A stretch of 64,000 nt of DNA from Streptomyces tubercidicus (GCF_027497495.1 NZ_CP114205.1:7936001-8000000); one strand, 5' to 3'. Shown: positions 42,940 through 52,221, numbered from the stretch's first letter. Numbers and translations: made by a program. The notes: generated by a model not told the origin, from the sequence alone.

Positions 42940-45554
42940 CGTGTCCGTCCTTCGTTGATCTCGACGAGGAATTCGGTCACCCGGGGCCCGCTGCCGTCGT
43001 GGTCCGGCATCTCGCAGGGACCGGGCAGGGCCTCCTGGAGGAACACCACCTGCCCGGCACCGGCGGCGAGCAGCCGCTCGAAGACCCCGACGAGCAGCAG
43101 GTTGGCGAAGTCCACATAGAGCGGCTTGCGCGACTTGACCCGCCACACCTCCCCGCTGACCACCGCCTGCGGATCCAGGGCACGGACGAAGCACCGCTGC
43201 GGCATCCCGTGCTCCGCCAGCCACCCGACCAGCCGCAACAGCAGCGAACGGTCGCTCTCACCCTTCTCCCGCCGCGGCACGGCACCCGGTGGCAGCACCC
43301 ACTGCCGGCGGCTGACCGTCGTACGGCCCACGACCACCCGCGGCTCCGCCAGGACCTCCCGCACCTCGGAGAGCGACGGGTCGCCGAAGATCCGCCGCCC
43401 CGGGATCAGCAGGTTGGACGTCGCGCCGAAGGTCTGCAGCAGCAGGCGCAGCGCGGGCGGCAGCCACAGCTCCGCGATCAGGTTGGGATGGACGGGCCGT
43501 ACCTCGCCGTCGCGCCCTCGCGCGTGCAGGGTGAGCAGGCCGGGTCCGGGGTCGTGCCGGACGAACAGGTCGCCCAGGCGGATACGGTGCTCGGGAGGCC
43601 GCAGGCTCAGCCCTCCGGGGTAGTCGATCTCCGCGGCGACGGCGGACGCCCGCAGCCCGACGTTGCTGCCGAAGTGGCGGCAGGTGTCGGCAGGGACGAG
43701 GCCCTGGGGCGGGGGAGCGGTGTCCACGGCCGTGTCCCGTACCGCCTCGATCTCCGCCTGAGTCAGGAGCCGCCGGATGCGGTCGCGTCCCCGGCCGTGC
43801 CCGGAGTTGACGGCGTTGACCACGAACTCGGGCGCGGAGCCGGTGCCGAGCGGCTGACCGTAGTAGGTCACGGAATCCGGCGCCCGCATCCATGCGGGCC
43901 GGCGCTCCACCACCGAGAGCAGCCGCTCGGGGGCGACCCGGACGATGCCCTGCGCCTCGGCCGGAGCCGCGCGGACCACCTCGCACAGTTCGTCCCGCAG
44001 CGCGGCCAGTTCGCCCAGCCGGGGCAGCCGGTGGCCGTGCATCGGCCCGTAACCGTGCACGGCGACCGAGAGCAAGGCGGGCAACGCGGGGTCGTCGCGC
44101 ATCCATGTCTGCACCAGCCGGTGGAAGGTGAGGAACGGCACCGCCTCCCCGGGGCCGACACGCTCGGCGAACAGATCGGCGAGGGCGACCCGTCCGGGCA
44201 GGCCGGGGTCGAGCACGGCGTAGCACTGCCGTATGGCATCCAGGTCCCGCAGGACCGGTCCCCAAGCGCGGCGATCCGGTCCGGGGTAGGGCGCCGCCAC
44301 CAGGGCGTTCTCGATGACGCTGTTCTTGGCGGGCAGACTGATCCGGTCCGGGCCGGCCAGGTCCCTGATCCGCCGCAGGGCTTCCTCGACCGCATCGGTG
44401 GCGCGGATCCGCTGCGCCGGATCGGACAGGCGGGGATAGGTGGCCAGAGTGTCGGCGATGACCGCGAATTCCCGCTCGATCCCGACGAGCCCGTCATCCG
44501 TCGCCCCGGCGAGCCAGGAGCGCACCTCGGCGACATGGTCGAGGGTCTGGTCGGCGAAGGGCCGCTCGGCCTCCAGGAGCCCCAGCTCCTCCAGGCGCGC
44601 CAGGTACGCCGTGGCCGTGGCCTGGTCACTCCCGCTGCGGTCCGCGACGATCCGGGCCGCCTCCTCGCGCGTGGGGCGGCCCTCCCGCACCACCTCCACA
44701 CACTCCCGCACCGCGGCCGCCCCGGGCAGGGTGCGCAGCGGCTCCTCGGCGCCCGTCCCCAGGAACTCCCAGCGGCCTTCGGTGAGCTGGGCACTCGGGT
44801 TGAGGCGCAGCCGCGCGCGCCCGGAGAGCTCGGGACGGTCGGCGAGCGCGCGGACGACCTGCTGGACGACCCACACGTTCAGCTCGGCGACCGAGTGCAC
44901 CCCAGGCCCGGTGGACGCCCGGTCTCCCGTACCGCCGTCCCACGTCCCCAGGCCACTGGCGGTGAAGGTGCTGAACGGGCTGGTCTTCATGGTCACCCGC
45001 GCCAGGTACTTGGCGAGCCGCTGCGCCAACGAGCGCTCCGGCGCCGGTTCGTCGGGGCGCGCGAGCCACTTGCGCACCTCGGCGAGGAGCACCGGACTGC
45101 TCAGGACGAGCCCGTGCTGGAGGACGGGATCGGAGGCCGCCTTGCGCAGCAGCACCTGCTGGGTGCGCAGATGGTGACCGATCAGCTCGTCCAGCCGGGC
45201 CACCGCCTCCTCATGGCCGGCCCGCAGCCGCACCCAGCCGTCCACCTCGTCGACGACGGCCCGGGGGAGCAGTGCGCGCACATCGTCGTTCCAGTGGCGC
45301 TCGGCGAGCGGGCGGCGATTGTGAATGGCCCGCCGCACCGCCACCAGCAGCGGCTTGCCGGAACCGGCCCGCCCGACCTCCTCGTAGAGCATGTCGGACA
45401 ACGCCGATGCGCGGGCATCGAGTTGGCGTTCCATAGCGCACACGGCCTCGGCCTGGCGCCACAACTCCGGCGAGCGCATGTCGTCCAGCGTGGGTGCGGG
45501 CAGCCCGCCGATCCGTACGCCGAAGGTGTCCGGGGTGGTGAAGTCCTCGGTCAT
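42936..45554 (-). CDS. LanB-type dehydratase, glutamylation domain (TbtB-like)
   Basis: 872 residues with the lantibiotic dehydratase N-terminal signature RVTMKTSPFSTFTASGLG and related blocks (VLLRKAASDPVLQHGLVLSS, WVVQQVVRALADRPE, DRRAWGPVLRDLDAIRQCY, LLIPGRRIFGDPSLSEVR). Such proteins use glutamyl-tRNA to esterify Ser/Thr side chains of the precursor. The length fits the stand-alone glutamylation partner of thiopeptide systems rather than full LanB (about 1000 residues). The missing elimination domain is supplied by the downstream gene. It starts 55 bases after the YcaO stop and is part of the same transcript. Confidence 0.92.
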   Translation of the reverse strand: MTEDFTTPDTFGVRIGGLPAPTLDDMRSPELWRQAEAVCAMERQLDARASALSDMLYEEVGRAGSGKPLLVAVRRAIHNRRPLAERHWNDDVRALLPRAVVDEVDGWVRLRAGHEEAVARLDELIGHHLRTQQVLLRKAASDPVLQHGLVLSSPVLLAEVRKWLARPDEPAPERSLAQRLAKYLARVTMKTSPFSTFTASGLGTWDGGTGDRASTGPGVHSVAELNVWVVQQVVRALADRPELSGRARLRLNPSAQLTEGRWEFLGTGAEEPLRTLPGAAAVRECVEVVREGRPTREEAARIVADRSGSDQATATAYLARLEELGLLEAERPFADQTLDHVAEVRSWLAGATDDGLVGIEREFAVIADTLATYPRLSDPAQRIRATDAVEEALRRIRDLAGPDRISLPAKNSVIENALVAAPYPGPDRRAWGPVLRDLDAIRQCYAVLDPGLPGRVALADLFAERVGPGEAVPFLTFHRLVQTWMRDDPALPALLSVAVHGYGPMHGHRLPRLGELAALRDELCEVVRAAPAEAQGIVRVAPERLLSVVERRPAWMRAPDSVTYYGQPLGTGSAPEFVVNAVNSGHGRGRDRIRRLLTQAEIEAVRDTAVDTAPPPQGLVPADTCRHFGSNVGLRASAVAAEIDYPGGLSLRPPEHRIRLGDLFVRHDPGPGLLTLHARGRDGEVRPVHPNLIAELWLPPALRLLLQTFGATSNLLIPGRRIFGDPSLSEVREVLAEPRVVVGRTTVSRRQWVLPPGAVPRREKGESDRSLLLRLVGWLAEHGMPQRCFVRALDPQAVVSGEVWRVKSRKPLYVDFANLLLVGVFERLLAAGAGQVVFLQEALPGPCEMPDHDGSGPRVTEFLVEINEGRTR

Positions 45555-45609
45555 GGCCGACTCCAGTCACGGGGGTGCGGAAACACGGGGGCGTGGTGGC
45601 AGGGGGGCA

Positions 45610-47640
45610 TCACGGGAACGGGTGCGGGTGAGGGTTGATCTCCTCCTCGGCCAACGGCGCCTTGCGGTACCCGAGTTCGGAGGGGAGCCGCAGCAGCCGG
45701 GGCAGCCCGTGGGTGCGGCGCATCCGGTGCCCGAACGTCATCGGCAGCAGCCCCGGCACGATCACCTTCGCGCAGGCCAGCCCGCCCGCACGGTGCTCGT
45801 CCGTGGTCTGGTCGACCACGACGACGTCCAGGCCCCGCTCGGTGAACCGGGCCACCGCCTCGGCCAGATCGTCGCGGATGTCCGCGCCGCGCGGTCGGCA
45901 GGTGGCCTGTGCGAACGCCTCCTCGACGGGCAGGCCGCCTCTGTCGGAGTCGCTGTCGTCGCCGAGCAGGAAGGCGAACCGGTCGAACGCGGCCGGGTGG
46001 CAGTACAGCAGCGCATGGTCCCGCATCTCGCGCACCAGATCCGGCTCGTCGACCATCGCCGCGATACGGTCCCGTTCCTCGCGGAAGGCCGCCCGGTTCC
46101 ACCCCAGGTTCGCCGCGAGCTCCAACAGGCCGTTCCGCAGGGCGCATTCGGGGTCGAAGTGCGCCCCTGCGGCGCAGACCGCGGCGGGTTCGTCGGGCCG
46201 ACCCGGTCCCCTCGGACCCACCGCCATCACCCATGCCGTGGGGATGCCGTGCTCCGGGGTGGTGGCGAAGGCCAGCACCCGGTGGCCGCTGTCCTGCCGG
46301 ATGCGCTCGGCGAGCGCGCCGACACGGGGGTCGGACACCGTCCGCAGGTCGACCCGCGGCACCGGGAGGCGGGCGTACCAGGTCAGCAGGAACGCGTCCC
46401 GCTCGGCGAGTTCGACCAGCCCGTGCAGCGCCGCCTCCTCCAGGCAGCCGCCCAGCGCGCACCCGTTGGACACCTCGTACGCCAGGGGCCGCGCCGCCGG
46501 GTTGCCGTGCCGGGTGCGGTAGTACGCGTAGTCCTCCGGTACCAGAACGGGGGCGTCACGGGCGAAGGAGTGTCCCCACACCCAGTTGAGCTCCAGGTCC
46601 GGGTCGTACGGCGGATAGGGGAAGTCCGGCTCGGCGTAGCGCTCGGGCGGATACAGGCCCAGGTCGAGCGGGCACAGTGCCCGGTCGGCGACCTCCGCGT
46701 AGCCGGCCCGCACCGTCGTCCGGCGCCCGCCCGGCCGGGCCCCGCCCAGCCGTTCCAGGGCTTCGGCGAGCGCGGTGCGGGCGCACGCCGCATAGTCAAG
46801 GTCGCGGCCGAACCCGGCCTCCTGCTCCCCGCCCGGCAGATGCAGCGGGGCGGAGACCATGGGGTACGGGTAGTCGGTCCGCACATCGAGCTGCCGGACC
46901 AGTCCCGTGCGCCCGTCGACGTACCGGGCGACCAGCTCCGCCCAGTCCGCTCTCAGATCGCGCACGCGCGGGACGTCCCGCCGGGGCTTGGGCCGGGGCC
47001 GCCCCATGAGGTCGGGCGGCCGGTCCGCCGGGAGCCCGCCGCACCAGCTGCATGCCGGGTCGGGCAGGAAGCGGTGCACATCGACGGCCATGGTGGTCAA
47101 CGACACGAAGGCGAGGGCGCTGTCGGTCAACCGCCCGGCGGTGGCGCTCAGTTCGTCCGTGACGAGAGCGGCGGTCGTTTCGCACGCCCAGGTGGTCAGG
47201 ACCGGTGACGCACGGTCGGCGAGCCGGTCGCCGTGCCGCGCCAGGAGAGCCGCACGGGCACTGTCCTTGCCGAGAGCCCGCTGCCGGCGCGTCCGGGCGC
47301 ACCGGGCGCAGCCGGCCCGCCCCGGGACGGTCGTCGGGCCGACCACGAGCAGGCCGAGCTCGACCCGTACCGGCAGCCAGGGCACGTCGGGGCGCGGCGG
47401 CTCGGTCGCGGTCACCCAGCGGTCCTCGGCCGTGACGACCGCGGCACACGCCGGGTCCTCCTCCGGCACCAGCGGGTGCGTACGGGCCAGGGCGGCACGG
47501 ATCGAAGAGGCGAGGACGCCCTTGCCGACGACGGCGACGGGGGCGGTGGGGGCCGTCGCGGGGTCGGCGGGGCGGGCCGGGCGGAGGGTCTCGGCGAGCC
47601 GTCCGGTGCGGGCGGCTGTCGCTGCGTCGGTCAACGTCAC
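45610..47640 (-). CDS. YcaO cyclodehydratase with E1-like N-terminus (TOMM)
   Basis: About 676 residues. The N-terminal part looks like a diverged E1/ThiF-type domain (VAVVGKGVLASSIRAALA) with two pairs of cysteines that could hold zinc (GCARCARTRR and CSWCGGLPAD). A YcaO domain follows (ACARTALAEALERLGGARPG, SNGCALGGCLEEAALHGLVE, LAERDAFLLTWYARL, VVVVDQTTDEH). The protein ends in HPHPFP, the proline-rich C-terminal motif of azoline-forming YcaO enzymes. It uses ATP to cyclise core cysteines to thiazolines. The start is uncertain: GTG 47640 is used, but TTG 47634 is better spaced from a GAGG. It follows the precursor gene, with a hairpin between them. Confidence 0.92.
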   Translation of the reverse strand: MTLTDAATAARTGRLAETLRPARPADPATAPTAPVAVVGKGVLASSIRAALARTHPLVPEEDPACAAVVTAEDRWVTATEPPRPDVPWLPVRVELGLLVVGPTTVPGRAGCARCARTRRQRALGKDSARAALLARHGDRLADRASPVLTTWACETTAALVTDELSATAGRLTDSALAFVSLTTMAVDVHRFLPDPACSWCGGLPADRPPDLMGRPRPKPRRDVPRVRDLRADWAELVARYVDGRTGLVRQLDVRTDYPYPMVSAPLHLPGGEQEAGFGRDLDYAACARTALAEALERLGGARPGGRRTTVRAGYAEVADRALCPLDLGLYPPERYAEPDFPYPPYDPDLELNWVWGHSFARDAPVLVPEDYAYYRTRHGNPAARPLAYEVSNGCALGGCLEEAALHGLVELAERDAFLLTWYARLPVPRVDLRTVSDPRVGALAERIRQDSGHRVLAFATTPEHGIPTAWVMAVGPRGPGRPDEPAAVCAAGAHFDPECALRNGLLELAANLGWNRAAFREERDRIAAMVDEPDLVREMRDHALLYCHPAAFDRFAFLLGDDSDSDRGGLPVEEAFAQATCRPRGADIRDDLAEAVARFTERGLDVVVVDQTTDEHRAGGLACAKVIVPGLLPMTFGHRMRRTHGLPRLLRLPSELGYRKAPLAEEEINPHPHPFP

Positions 47641-47664
47641 ATCCTCGTCGTTCGCCGGGATGCC

Positions 47665-47695
47665 GCGTCCGGCGGGCGCGGGGCCCGCCGAACGC
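47665..47695 (-). promoter_or_regulatory. Hairpin between precursor and YcaO genes (attenuator-like)
   Basis: On the minus strand, 20 bases after the precursor stop codon, two 12-base arms (GCGTTCGGCGGG and CCCGCCGGACGC, pairing throughout if one G-U or U-G pair is allowed) flank a 7-base loop. There is no T-run. Such hairpins after peptide genes usually let the precursor be made in excess over the downstream enzymes, by partial termination or by protecting the short mRNA. That function is inference. Confidence 0.65.
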
Positions 47696-47714
47696 GACCG
47701 TGCTGCCGCCTGTT

Positions 47715-47897
47715 TCAGCAGCAGCAGCAGGAACAGCAGCTCGCCGGGGTACCCCTGGACGTGCAGTTGGACGCGCCGATCTCGACCATGGCGTGGCCCA
47801 CGTTCACGGCCTCCAGGCTCTCGCCCGGCGAGGTCGGCAGGATCTCCAGTTCGTCCGCACTGAGGTCGGCGAGGTCGAGGACGAGTTTGTCCTGCAT
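47715..47897 (-). CDS. cltA: Thiopeptide precursor peptide, cyclothiazomycin type
   Basis: 60 residues. An acidic leader (MQDKLVLDLADLSADELEIL ... VNVGHAMVEIGA, 42 residues) is followed by an 18-residue core, SNCTSRGTPASCCSCCCC, at the extreme C-terminus. The core has seven Cys, four Ser and two Thr. I recognise this pattern as that of cyclothiazomycin, whose A-type core, as I recall it, has Thr where Arg (AGG) stands at core position 6. Leader and core lengths match what I know of that precursor. A ribosome site (AAGGAGAAAGGGG) ends about 6 bases before the ATG. The gene lies between the dehydrogenase and YcaO genes; 182 bases separate it from the former, so it may have its own promoter. All expected modification genes surround it. 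Confidence 0.93.
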   Translation of the reverse strand: MQDKLVLDLADLSADELEILPTSPGESLEAVNVGHAMVEIGASNCTSRGTPASCCSCCCC

Positions 47898-48079
47898 CGC
47901 GATCCCCTTTCTCCTTGGATGGGTGAGAAGTTGGCCAGTCACTGGTTGCTCCGCATCCTGCGGTCCGCGAGCGGGCGGTGTCTTCACGGTCCCGACCACA
48001 GGACCGGCCGTAGCACGGGGCTGCGGGCGCGGGCCGTGGACCACCGCAGGCCCGCCCCACGAGGCACCGCAGGTGCGGT

Positions 48080-49705
48080 TCACCAGATCAGCTCCGGCTC
48101 GTATTGGGCGGTGGGCCGACGGCGGCCCACAATGAGCGTGAACACCGGCACCTGGGCGGCGTCCAGGCCGATCAGGTCCCTGACCATCCCGTCGTGGTAA
48201 CCGTTGGTGATCCGTGCCGACAGCCCGGCCGCGGCGGCGAGCACGCTGACCCGCTGGGCGACGATCCCTGCCTCCTGGTGCAGCAGGCGGTAACCACGGG
48301 CCCCGAACCACCGTTCCCCGGCCACCCGGTCGGCGGTGAGGAACACGACGGCGGCGGCCTTCGCCGTGTTCACCGCCGGAGTCCGGTCGCACAGCATGCC
48401 GACCACGCCGCGCCAGTCCCGGGCCGGCAGCCGCGCCAGCGCCGGCGGCCTCGTGGAGGCGTTCAGCCGGTACAGCCCGGGGGAGGCTCCGTCCGTGCCC
48501 AGCATGAGGACATAGGCCTCCACGAGGGGGCGGCACGGTGCCTCGGTATGGTCGGACGAGACGGGCTCCAGGGCGTACCGCAGGACCGGCGCCAGCCGTG
48601 CGAAGGCCACGGGCCGGGCGTCCGGGAGGAACATCCGCCCGCCCGAGTCCCGGGCCCGCAGCGCGTCGGCCAGGTCCACACCACCGGCTCCTGGCTCCGG
48701 CACCGCGAGCTCCAGGACGCCGTCCCGGGCCGACGCCTCGACGGGCAGGCGAAAGTCCTCGGGGACGACGGGCGTACCGGGACCCGTGAGCCGGGCGGCG
48801 AGATCGAGCGCGGTCAGGCCGGACCACGCACCGTCGGCCGTGTGGTCGGCCTGCACGTGAACAGGCTGAATATCCGGTAACTCGCATGCAGAGAACGGCT
48901 GTTGATGGGATCCGACAGGCATCGGCGCGGTCTTCCCGGCGGGGGCCAGGTCGAGCACGGCGAACGCCGTCTCCTCCCTCCCGTCGAGCCCCAGCGCGCG
49001 GTTGACCACCGCGTCGTCGAAGCGGTGGTGCACCCTCGCGCGGAGCCCGAGCGCGGCACCGGCCAGCAGCGCGTTCCCCACCGTCATCCCCGCTTCCTGC
49101 GCACACAGCCGGTATGCGTAGTCCCGGTAGCGGAACGCGGTCTTGCGGAACCAGGCGGAGGCCACCAGGAGTCCGGCCTCCGCGCGCACACCCGCGCCGA
49201 TACGCACCGCCTCCGGCACACCGCCCTCGCGCAGCAGTGTCACGGCGTGGTGCGCCGGGTGGTAGTGGTAGCACCCGGCGGGCAGCTCACCCGCCGGACG
49301 TGAGAGCCAGACGTACAGTTCCACGGGGTGGAAGCAACGCGCGGAGGCGACCATCCGGTGGTAGGGCCACACGGCATGCGGACCCAGTTCGATCCGGCCG
49401 ACCCCGTACGTCCAGTACAGCAGCGCGGACAGCGCGCGACGGTCCAGGACGTCGAGCGCGGGCGCACCCTGCGGGCGGGCGTCCCGGAACGCGGCGAAGG
49501 ACCAGCGCGCGTCCCCGATCCGCCGCGCCGGCTCGGGAAGGGCATGACGGGGCAGCCCGCGGTATGTCTTGACCGGCAGCGGGTCGTCCGGGCCGCCCTC
49601 TTCGCCATGACCCTCGGCGAAGAGGTCCTGGACACCCTCGAAGGTCCGCCACCAGAACCGCAGGCCGGCGGAGCCCTGCAGCCTGTTGTCGGTGGCGCTA
49701 CGCAT
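48080..49705 (-). CDS. Azoline dehydrogenase, SagB/nitroreductase type (two tandem domains)
   Basis: 541 residues from the ATG at 49705, overlapping the upstream stop by 8 bases. There are two nitroreductase-like halves. The first (about residues 60-270) has ALDVLDRRALSALLYWTYGV, RCFHPVELYVWLSR, GCYHYHPAHHAVTLL and LCAQEAGMTVGNALLAGAAL. The second (about 320-540) has PCRPLVEAYVLML, GLYRLNASTRPPALARL, TPAVNTAKAAAVVFLTA and RLLHQEAGIVAQRVSVLAAA. Such FMN enzymes oxidise thiazolines to thiazoles in TOMM pathways. Tandem nitroreductase halves occur in other thiopeptide dehydrogenases, where one half is often structural. Confidence 0.9.
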   Translation of the reverse strand: MRSATDNRLQGSAGLRFWWRTFEGVQDLFAEGHGEEGGPDDPLPVKTYRGLPRHALPEPARRIGDARWSFAAFRDARPQGAPALDVLDRRALSALLYWTYGVGRIELGPHAVWPYHRMVASARCFHPVELYVWLSRPAGELPAGCYHYHPAHHAVTLLREGGVPEAVRIGAGVRAEAGLLVASAWFRKTAFRYRDYAYRLCAQEAGMTVGNALLAGAALGLRARVHHRFDDAVVNRALGLDGREETAFAVLDLAPAGKTAPMPVGSHQQPFSACELPDIQPVHVQADHTADGAWSGLTALDLAARLTGPGTPVVPEDFRLPVEASARDGVLELAVPEPGAGGVDLADALRARDSGGRMFLPDARPVAFARLAPVLRYALEPVSSDHTEAPCRPLVEAYVLMLGTDGASPGLYRLNASTRPPALARLPARDWRGVVGMLCDRTPAVNTAKAAAVVFLTADRVAGERWFGARGYRLLHQEAGIVAQRVSVLAAAAGLSARITNGYHDGMVRDLIGLDAAQVPVFTLIVGRRRPTAQYEPELIW

Positions 49706-51668
49706 CGCCCCGCGCCTCCGCCTGCCGTCCCACTCCCGCCGGACCCTCCCCGGGCCCGTCGGCGATGATGACGCGCACGACGAAGGGCAGCACCTCGTGC
49801 ACCGCGGGATCGTGATCGAGCGGCACCACGAGCGGGCGCGCCCCTCGCGACCGCAACGCCCCGACCATCCGCTCGGGCCCTGCCGGCACCGGCAACTCGG
49901 CACTCCCGTCGCCCGCGACAGGCGCGCCCAGCCGCGCCCACCGGGCCGGAGCGTAAGCGGATTCGCCCGTCATCACCGCCTGGCGGTTGAGCAGAACGGC
50001 GCGAAGCCCCTCGGCGACCGCCGCCGCCCCGCACGTCGCGGCGGCCGGGCGGCCACCCTGCCACCAGGCGAGGACGGGTACGCCCAGGGCCTCGCCGATG
50101 TCGGCCACCTCGACCGAGCCGCGCGAGGCGATCAGCAGATCGAGGAGCCGCCGTTCCCCGGCGGCCAGCGCGTCCGGCCGCAACCGCGCGGGCCGGGGCC
50201 GCGACCGCCCCTGCGCCACGTCGCGCAGCGCCAGGTGCACACAGAGCTGGGCAAGGCCGTCCGTCACGGCCTCGTCCCAGCTGAGCCCGGCGGCCAAGCC
50301 GACCTCGTGGTCCGTGGTGAACACCCGGTACGCCGCCACCGCCTCGGCGCGCCGCTCGTCCGGGGCCCAGCCCCACACCGTGTCACCGGGCCCGTAGCGG
50401 CGGTCGTCGGGACGGTGCGCCGCATACGAGGCGAGCCCGCGCAGCGCGGCGTCCCGGCGTGCAGCGGCAAAGCCCGTCCCCGCCCCGTGCACCGGTGCCG
50501 CGCCCGCCGCGCGCGGCACCGCCTCGGTCACATGGAGCGGCACCTGGGTGAACTCCCCCTCGTCGAGGGCGCGTAGAGCACCGACGTACGGGTCGAAGCA
50601 ACGGGCCGCGCGCCGGGAGAACGCGTCCTCGTCCAAGGCTGCCGTGACACTCAGCCGCTCGATGCGCCGGGTGAACTCCTCCCGCGTCTCCGGCCGGGCC
50701 GGGGCCGCCGCCGGGTGCGGCAGAAACGCATGCGTTGAGGTGCGCAGGGTCTCCAGATCAATCCGCGTCACCTTCCGCGCGCCGTCCGCGGCTTCCGTGG
50801 TTCCGGAGATCCCGGTGAGCGCAGTGAACGCCGCAAGGCCCAGGTGCGAGGCGACCACCGCGGCGGCGGGCCCGGTGAGGAAGACGTTCGGCCGGAACGG
50901 CCCCCGGGCATCCAGCCGCAACCACGCCGACCGCCAGTCGCTTCCGGCGGGCCCCAGCCACGCGACATCGTCCACCACCAGCCCCTGCACCAGCAGCGTG
51001 CCTGCCTCCCGGCACAGCTCGTCCAGCCACAGCGCCCGATCGACACCGCTACCGTCCGCAACATGAACCACCGCGCCCACCCGGCCGGCAACGTACCGCT
51101 CCAACTCACCCTCGTCATAGGCAATATGACTGACTCTCTGTAGCGGATCCCGTACGGCGGCCTCGGCTGTGAGTTCCGCCAGCCGCTCGGTGTGGGTGAC
51201 GGCCTCCTCCGTACACACGGCGCGCAGATGCCGCACCCCGGAACGCAGCGCCGAGCAGACCAGCGAGACGAAAACGGGGCCCGCGCCCACCACCAGCATT
51301 TCGCTGTGGCGGTAGGTCTCGAACCGCCGCGCCGCGGAGTCGCCGTGGTACTCGATGAACGCGATCTGTGACGCGTAGGTCTCCAACTCCCGTCGCGTGA
51401 GCCGGTGCGGCAGATCCTCTCCCGCATCGAAGAGGCAGCCGGCGGCGTGCAACTGGTCCACCAGGGCGTGCACGGCCTGCCGTTTGTCGTCGGGCAGCCG
51501 CCCGACCAGGTCGTCGAGCTCGACCGAACCGTCGAGATGCGGCGCCAGCCGGTCCAGCCACTGGTAGGCGGACCTGCCACGCAGTGCGAGATCGGTACCC
51601 GCACCGAAGACGTGGACGCCGTCACCGGTCGGCACATAGAGCACATCGGATTTGAGTCGCGGTCGCAT
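49698..51668 (-). CDS. Leader-binding E1-like protein (ocin-ThiF/TbtF type) with degenerate YcaO-like C-terminus
   Basis: About 656 residues from the ATG at 51668 (GAAGG six bases upstream; an ATG at 51671 and one at 51698 are also in frame). The N-terminal 90 residues look like an RRE winged helix (VLYVPTGDGVHVFGAGTDLA ... LDDLVGRLPDDKRQAVHALV). A Rossmann-like E1 section follows (MLVVGAGPVFVSLVCSALRSG ... RHLRAVCTEEAV). The last third (GLAAGLSWDEAVTDGLAQLC ... LVVPLDHDPAVHEVLPFVVR) resembles a YcaO fold without the ATP-binding signature. The family binds the leader peptide and presents the core to the YcaO enzyme. It is the first gene of the thiopeptide operon. Confidence 0.88.
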   Translation of the reverse strand: MRPRLKSDVLYVPTGDGVHVFGAGTDLALRGRSAYQWLDRLAPHLDGSVELDDLVGRLPDDKRQAVHALVDQLHAAGCLFDAGEDLPHRLTRRELETYASQIAFIEYHGDSAARRFETYRHSEMLVVGAGPVFVSLVCSALRSGVRHLRAVCTEEAVTHTERLAELTAEAAVRDPLQRVSHIAYDEGELERYVAGRVGAVVHVADGSGVDRALWLDELCREAGTLLVQGLVVDDVAWLGPAGSDWRSAWLRLDARGPFRPNVFLTGPAAAVVASHLGLAAFTALTGISGTTEAADGARKVTRIDLETLRTSTHAFLPHPAAAPARPETREEFTRRIERLSVTAALDEDAFSRRAARCFDPYVGALRALDEGEFTQVPLHVTEAVPRAAGAAPVHGAGTGFAAARRDAALRGLASYAAHRPDDRRYGPGDTVWGWAPDERRAEAVAAYRVFTTDHEVGLAAGLSWDEAVTDGLAQLCVHLALRDVAQGRSRPRPARLRPDALAAGERRLLDLLIASRGSVEVADIGEALGVPVLAWWQGGRPAAATCGAAAVAEGLRAVLLNRQAVMTGESAYAPARWARLGAPVAGDGSAELPVPAGPERMVGALRSRGARPLVVPLDHDPAVHEVLPFVVRVIIADGPGEGPAGVGRQAEARGDA

Positions 51669-51949
51669 CATCCGCCTTCGGGGTCGGGCATCCGCCACCC
51701 CGGGTCCGATGCGCCATCGGACCCGGAGCCGGAAGCGCAGTCGGCCGGGCCCAGCCGAGTATCGGTGCGCCTCAAACCCCTGTCTTCACGGTCGAGCCAC
51801 AGGAATCACCGCAGGTTTCTGCCGCTGATTGGCCGCGACGAGCGGCGCACACCACCCCGATCGAGCATCAAACGGCCCTCGGCCTCGCGAGTACGTGAGG
51901 CGGAGGGCTCGCGCCTCGGCCGACGGGATCGCTGCCTGACCCGTTACAC

Positions 51950-52144
51950 GGCCGGGAGGTCTGGCGGCTGGGCGCCCAGGCCATGCGGGAAGCCTTCCCC
52001 GACCTGAAGATCGGTGTCCAGGACATCTTCGGCGCCGACGACAAGGTGACGGTTCTGGTCCACTTCCACGGCACCCACCAAGGCACGTTCCAGCACTTCG
52101 AGGCGACCGGCCGGCAGGTCAGCTGCCGGAGGATGGTCTCGCCC
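51950..52144 (+). pseudogene. SnoaL-like ester cyclase fragment
   Basis: In one frame the sequence reads GREVWRLGAQAMREAFPDLK, IGVQDIFGADDKVTVLVHFH and GTHQGTFQHFEATGRQVSCR. This is the middle of a SnoaL-like polyketide cyclase, where F(R/E)EAFPDL and GTHQG are conserved. No start codon or N-terminal helices precede it, and the similarity ends before the C-terminal strands. It is truncated at both ends, with no evidence that it belongs to the thiopeptide cluster. Confidence 0.65.
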
Positions 52145-52221
52145 ACCTGCGCCGCACTGATCGTGGTCACACCCTGCATGAGCTGGCCGGATAGCGTTAT
52201 TGGGGCCTGCCTGCGGAGAAA

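Noticed and set aside
42252..47208. Long + strand frames across the thiopeptide genes
   Set aside because: Same shadow effect; the minus strand has clear LanB, YcaO and SpaB_C motifs.
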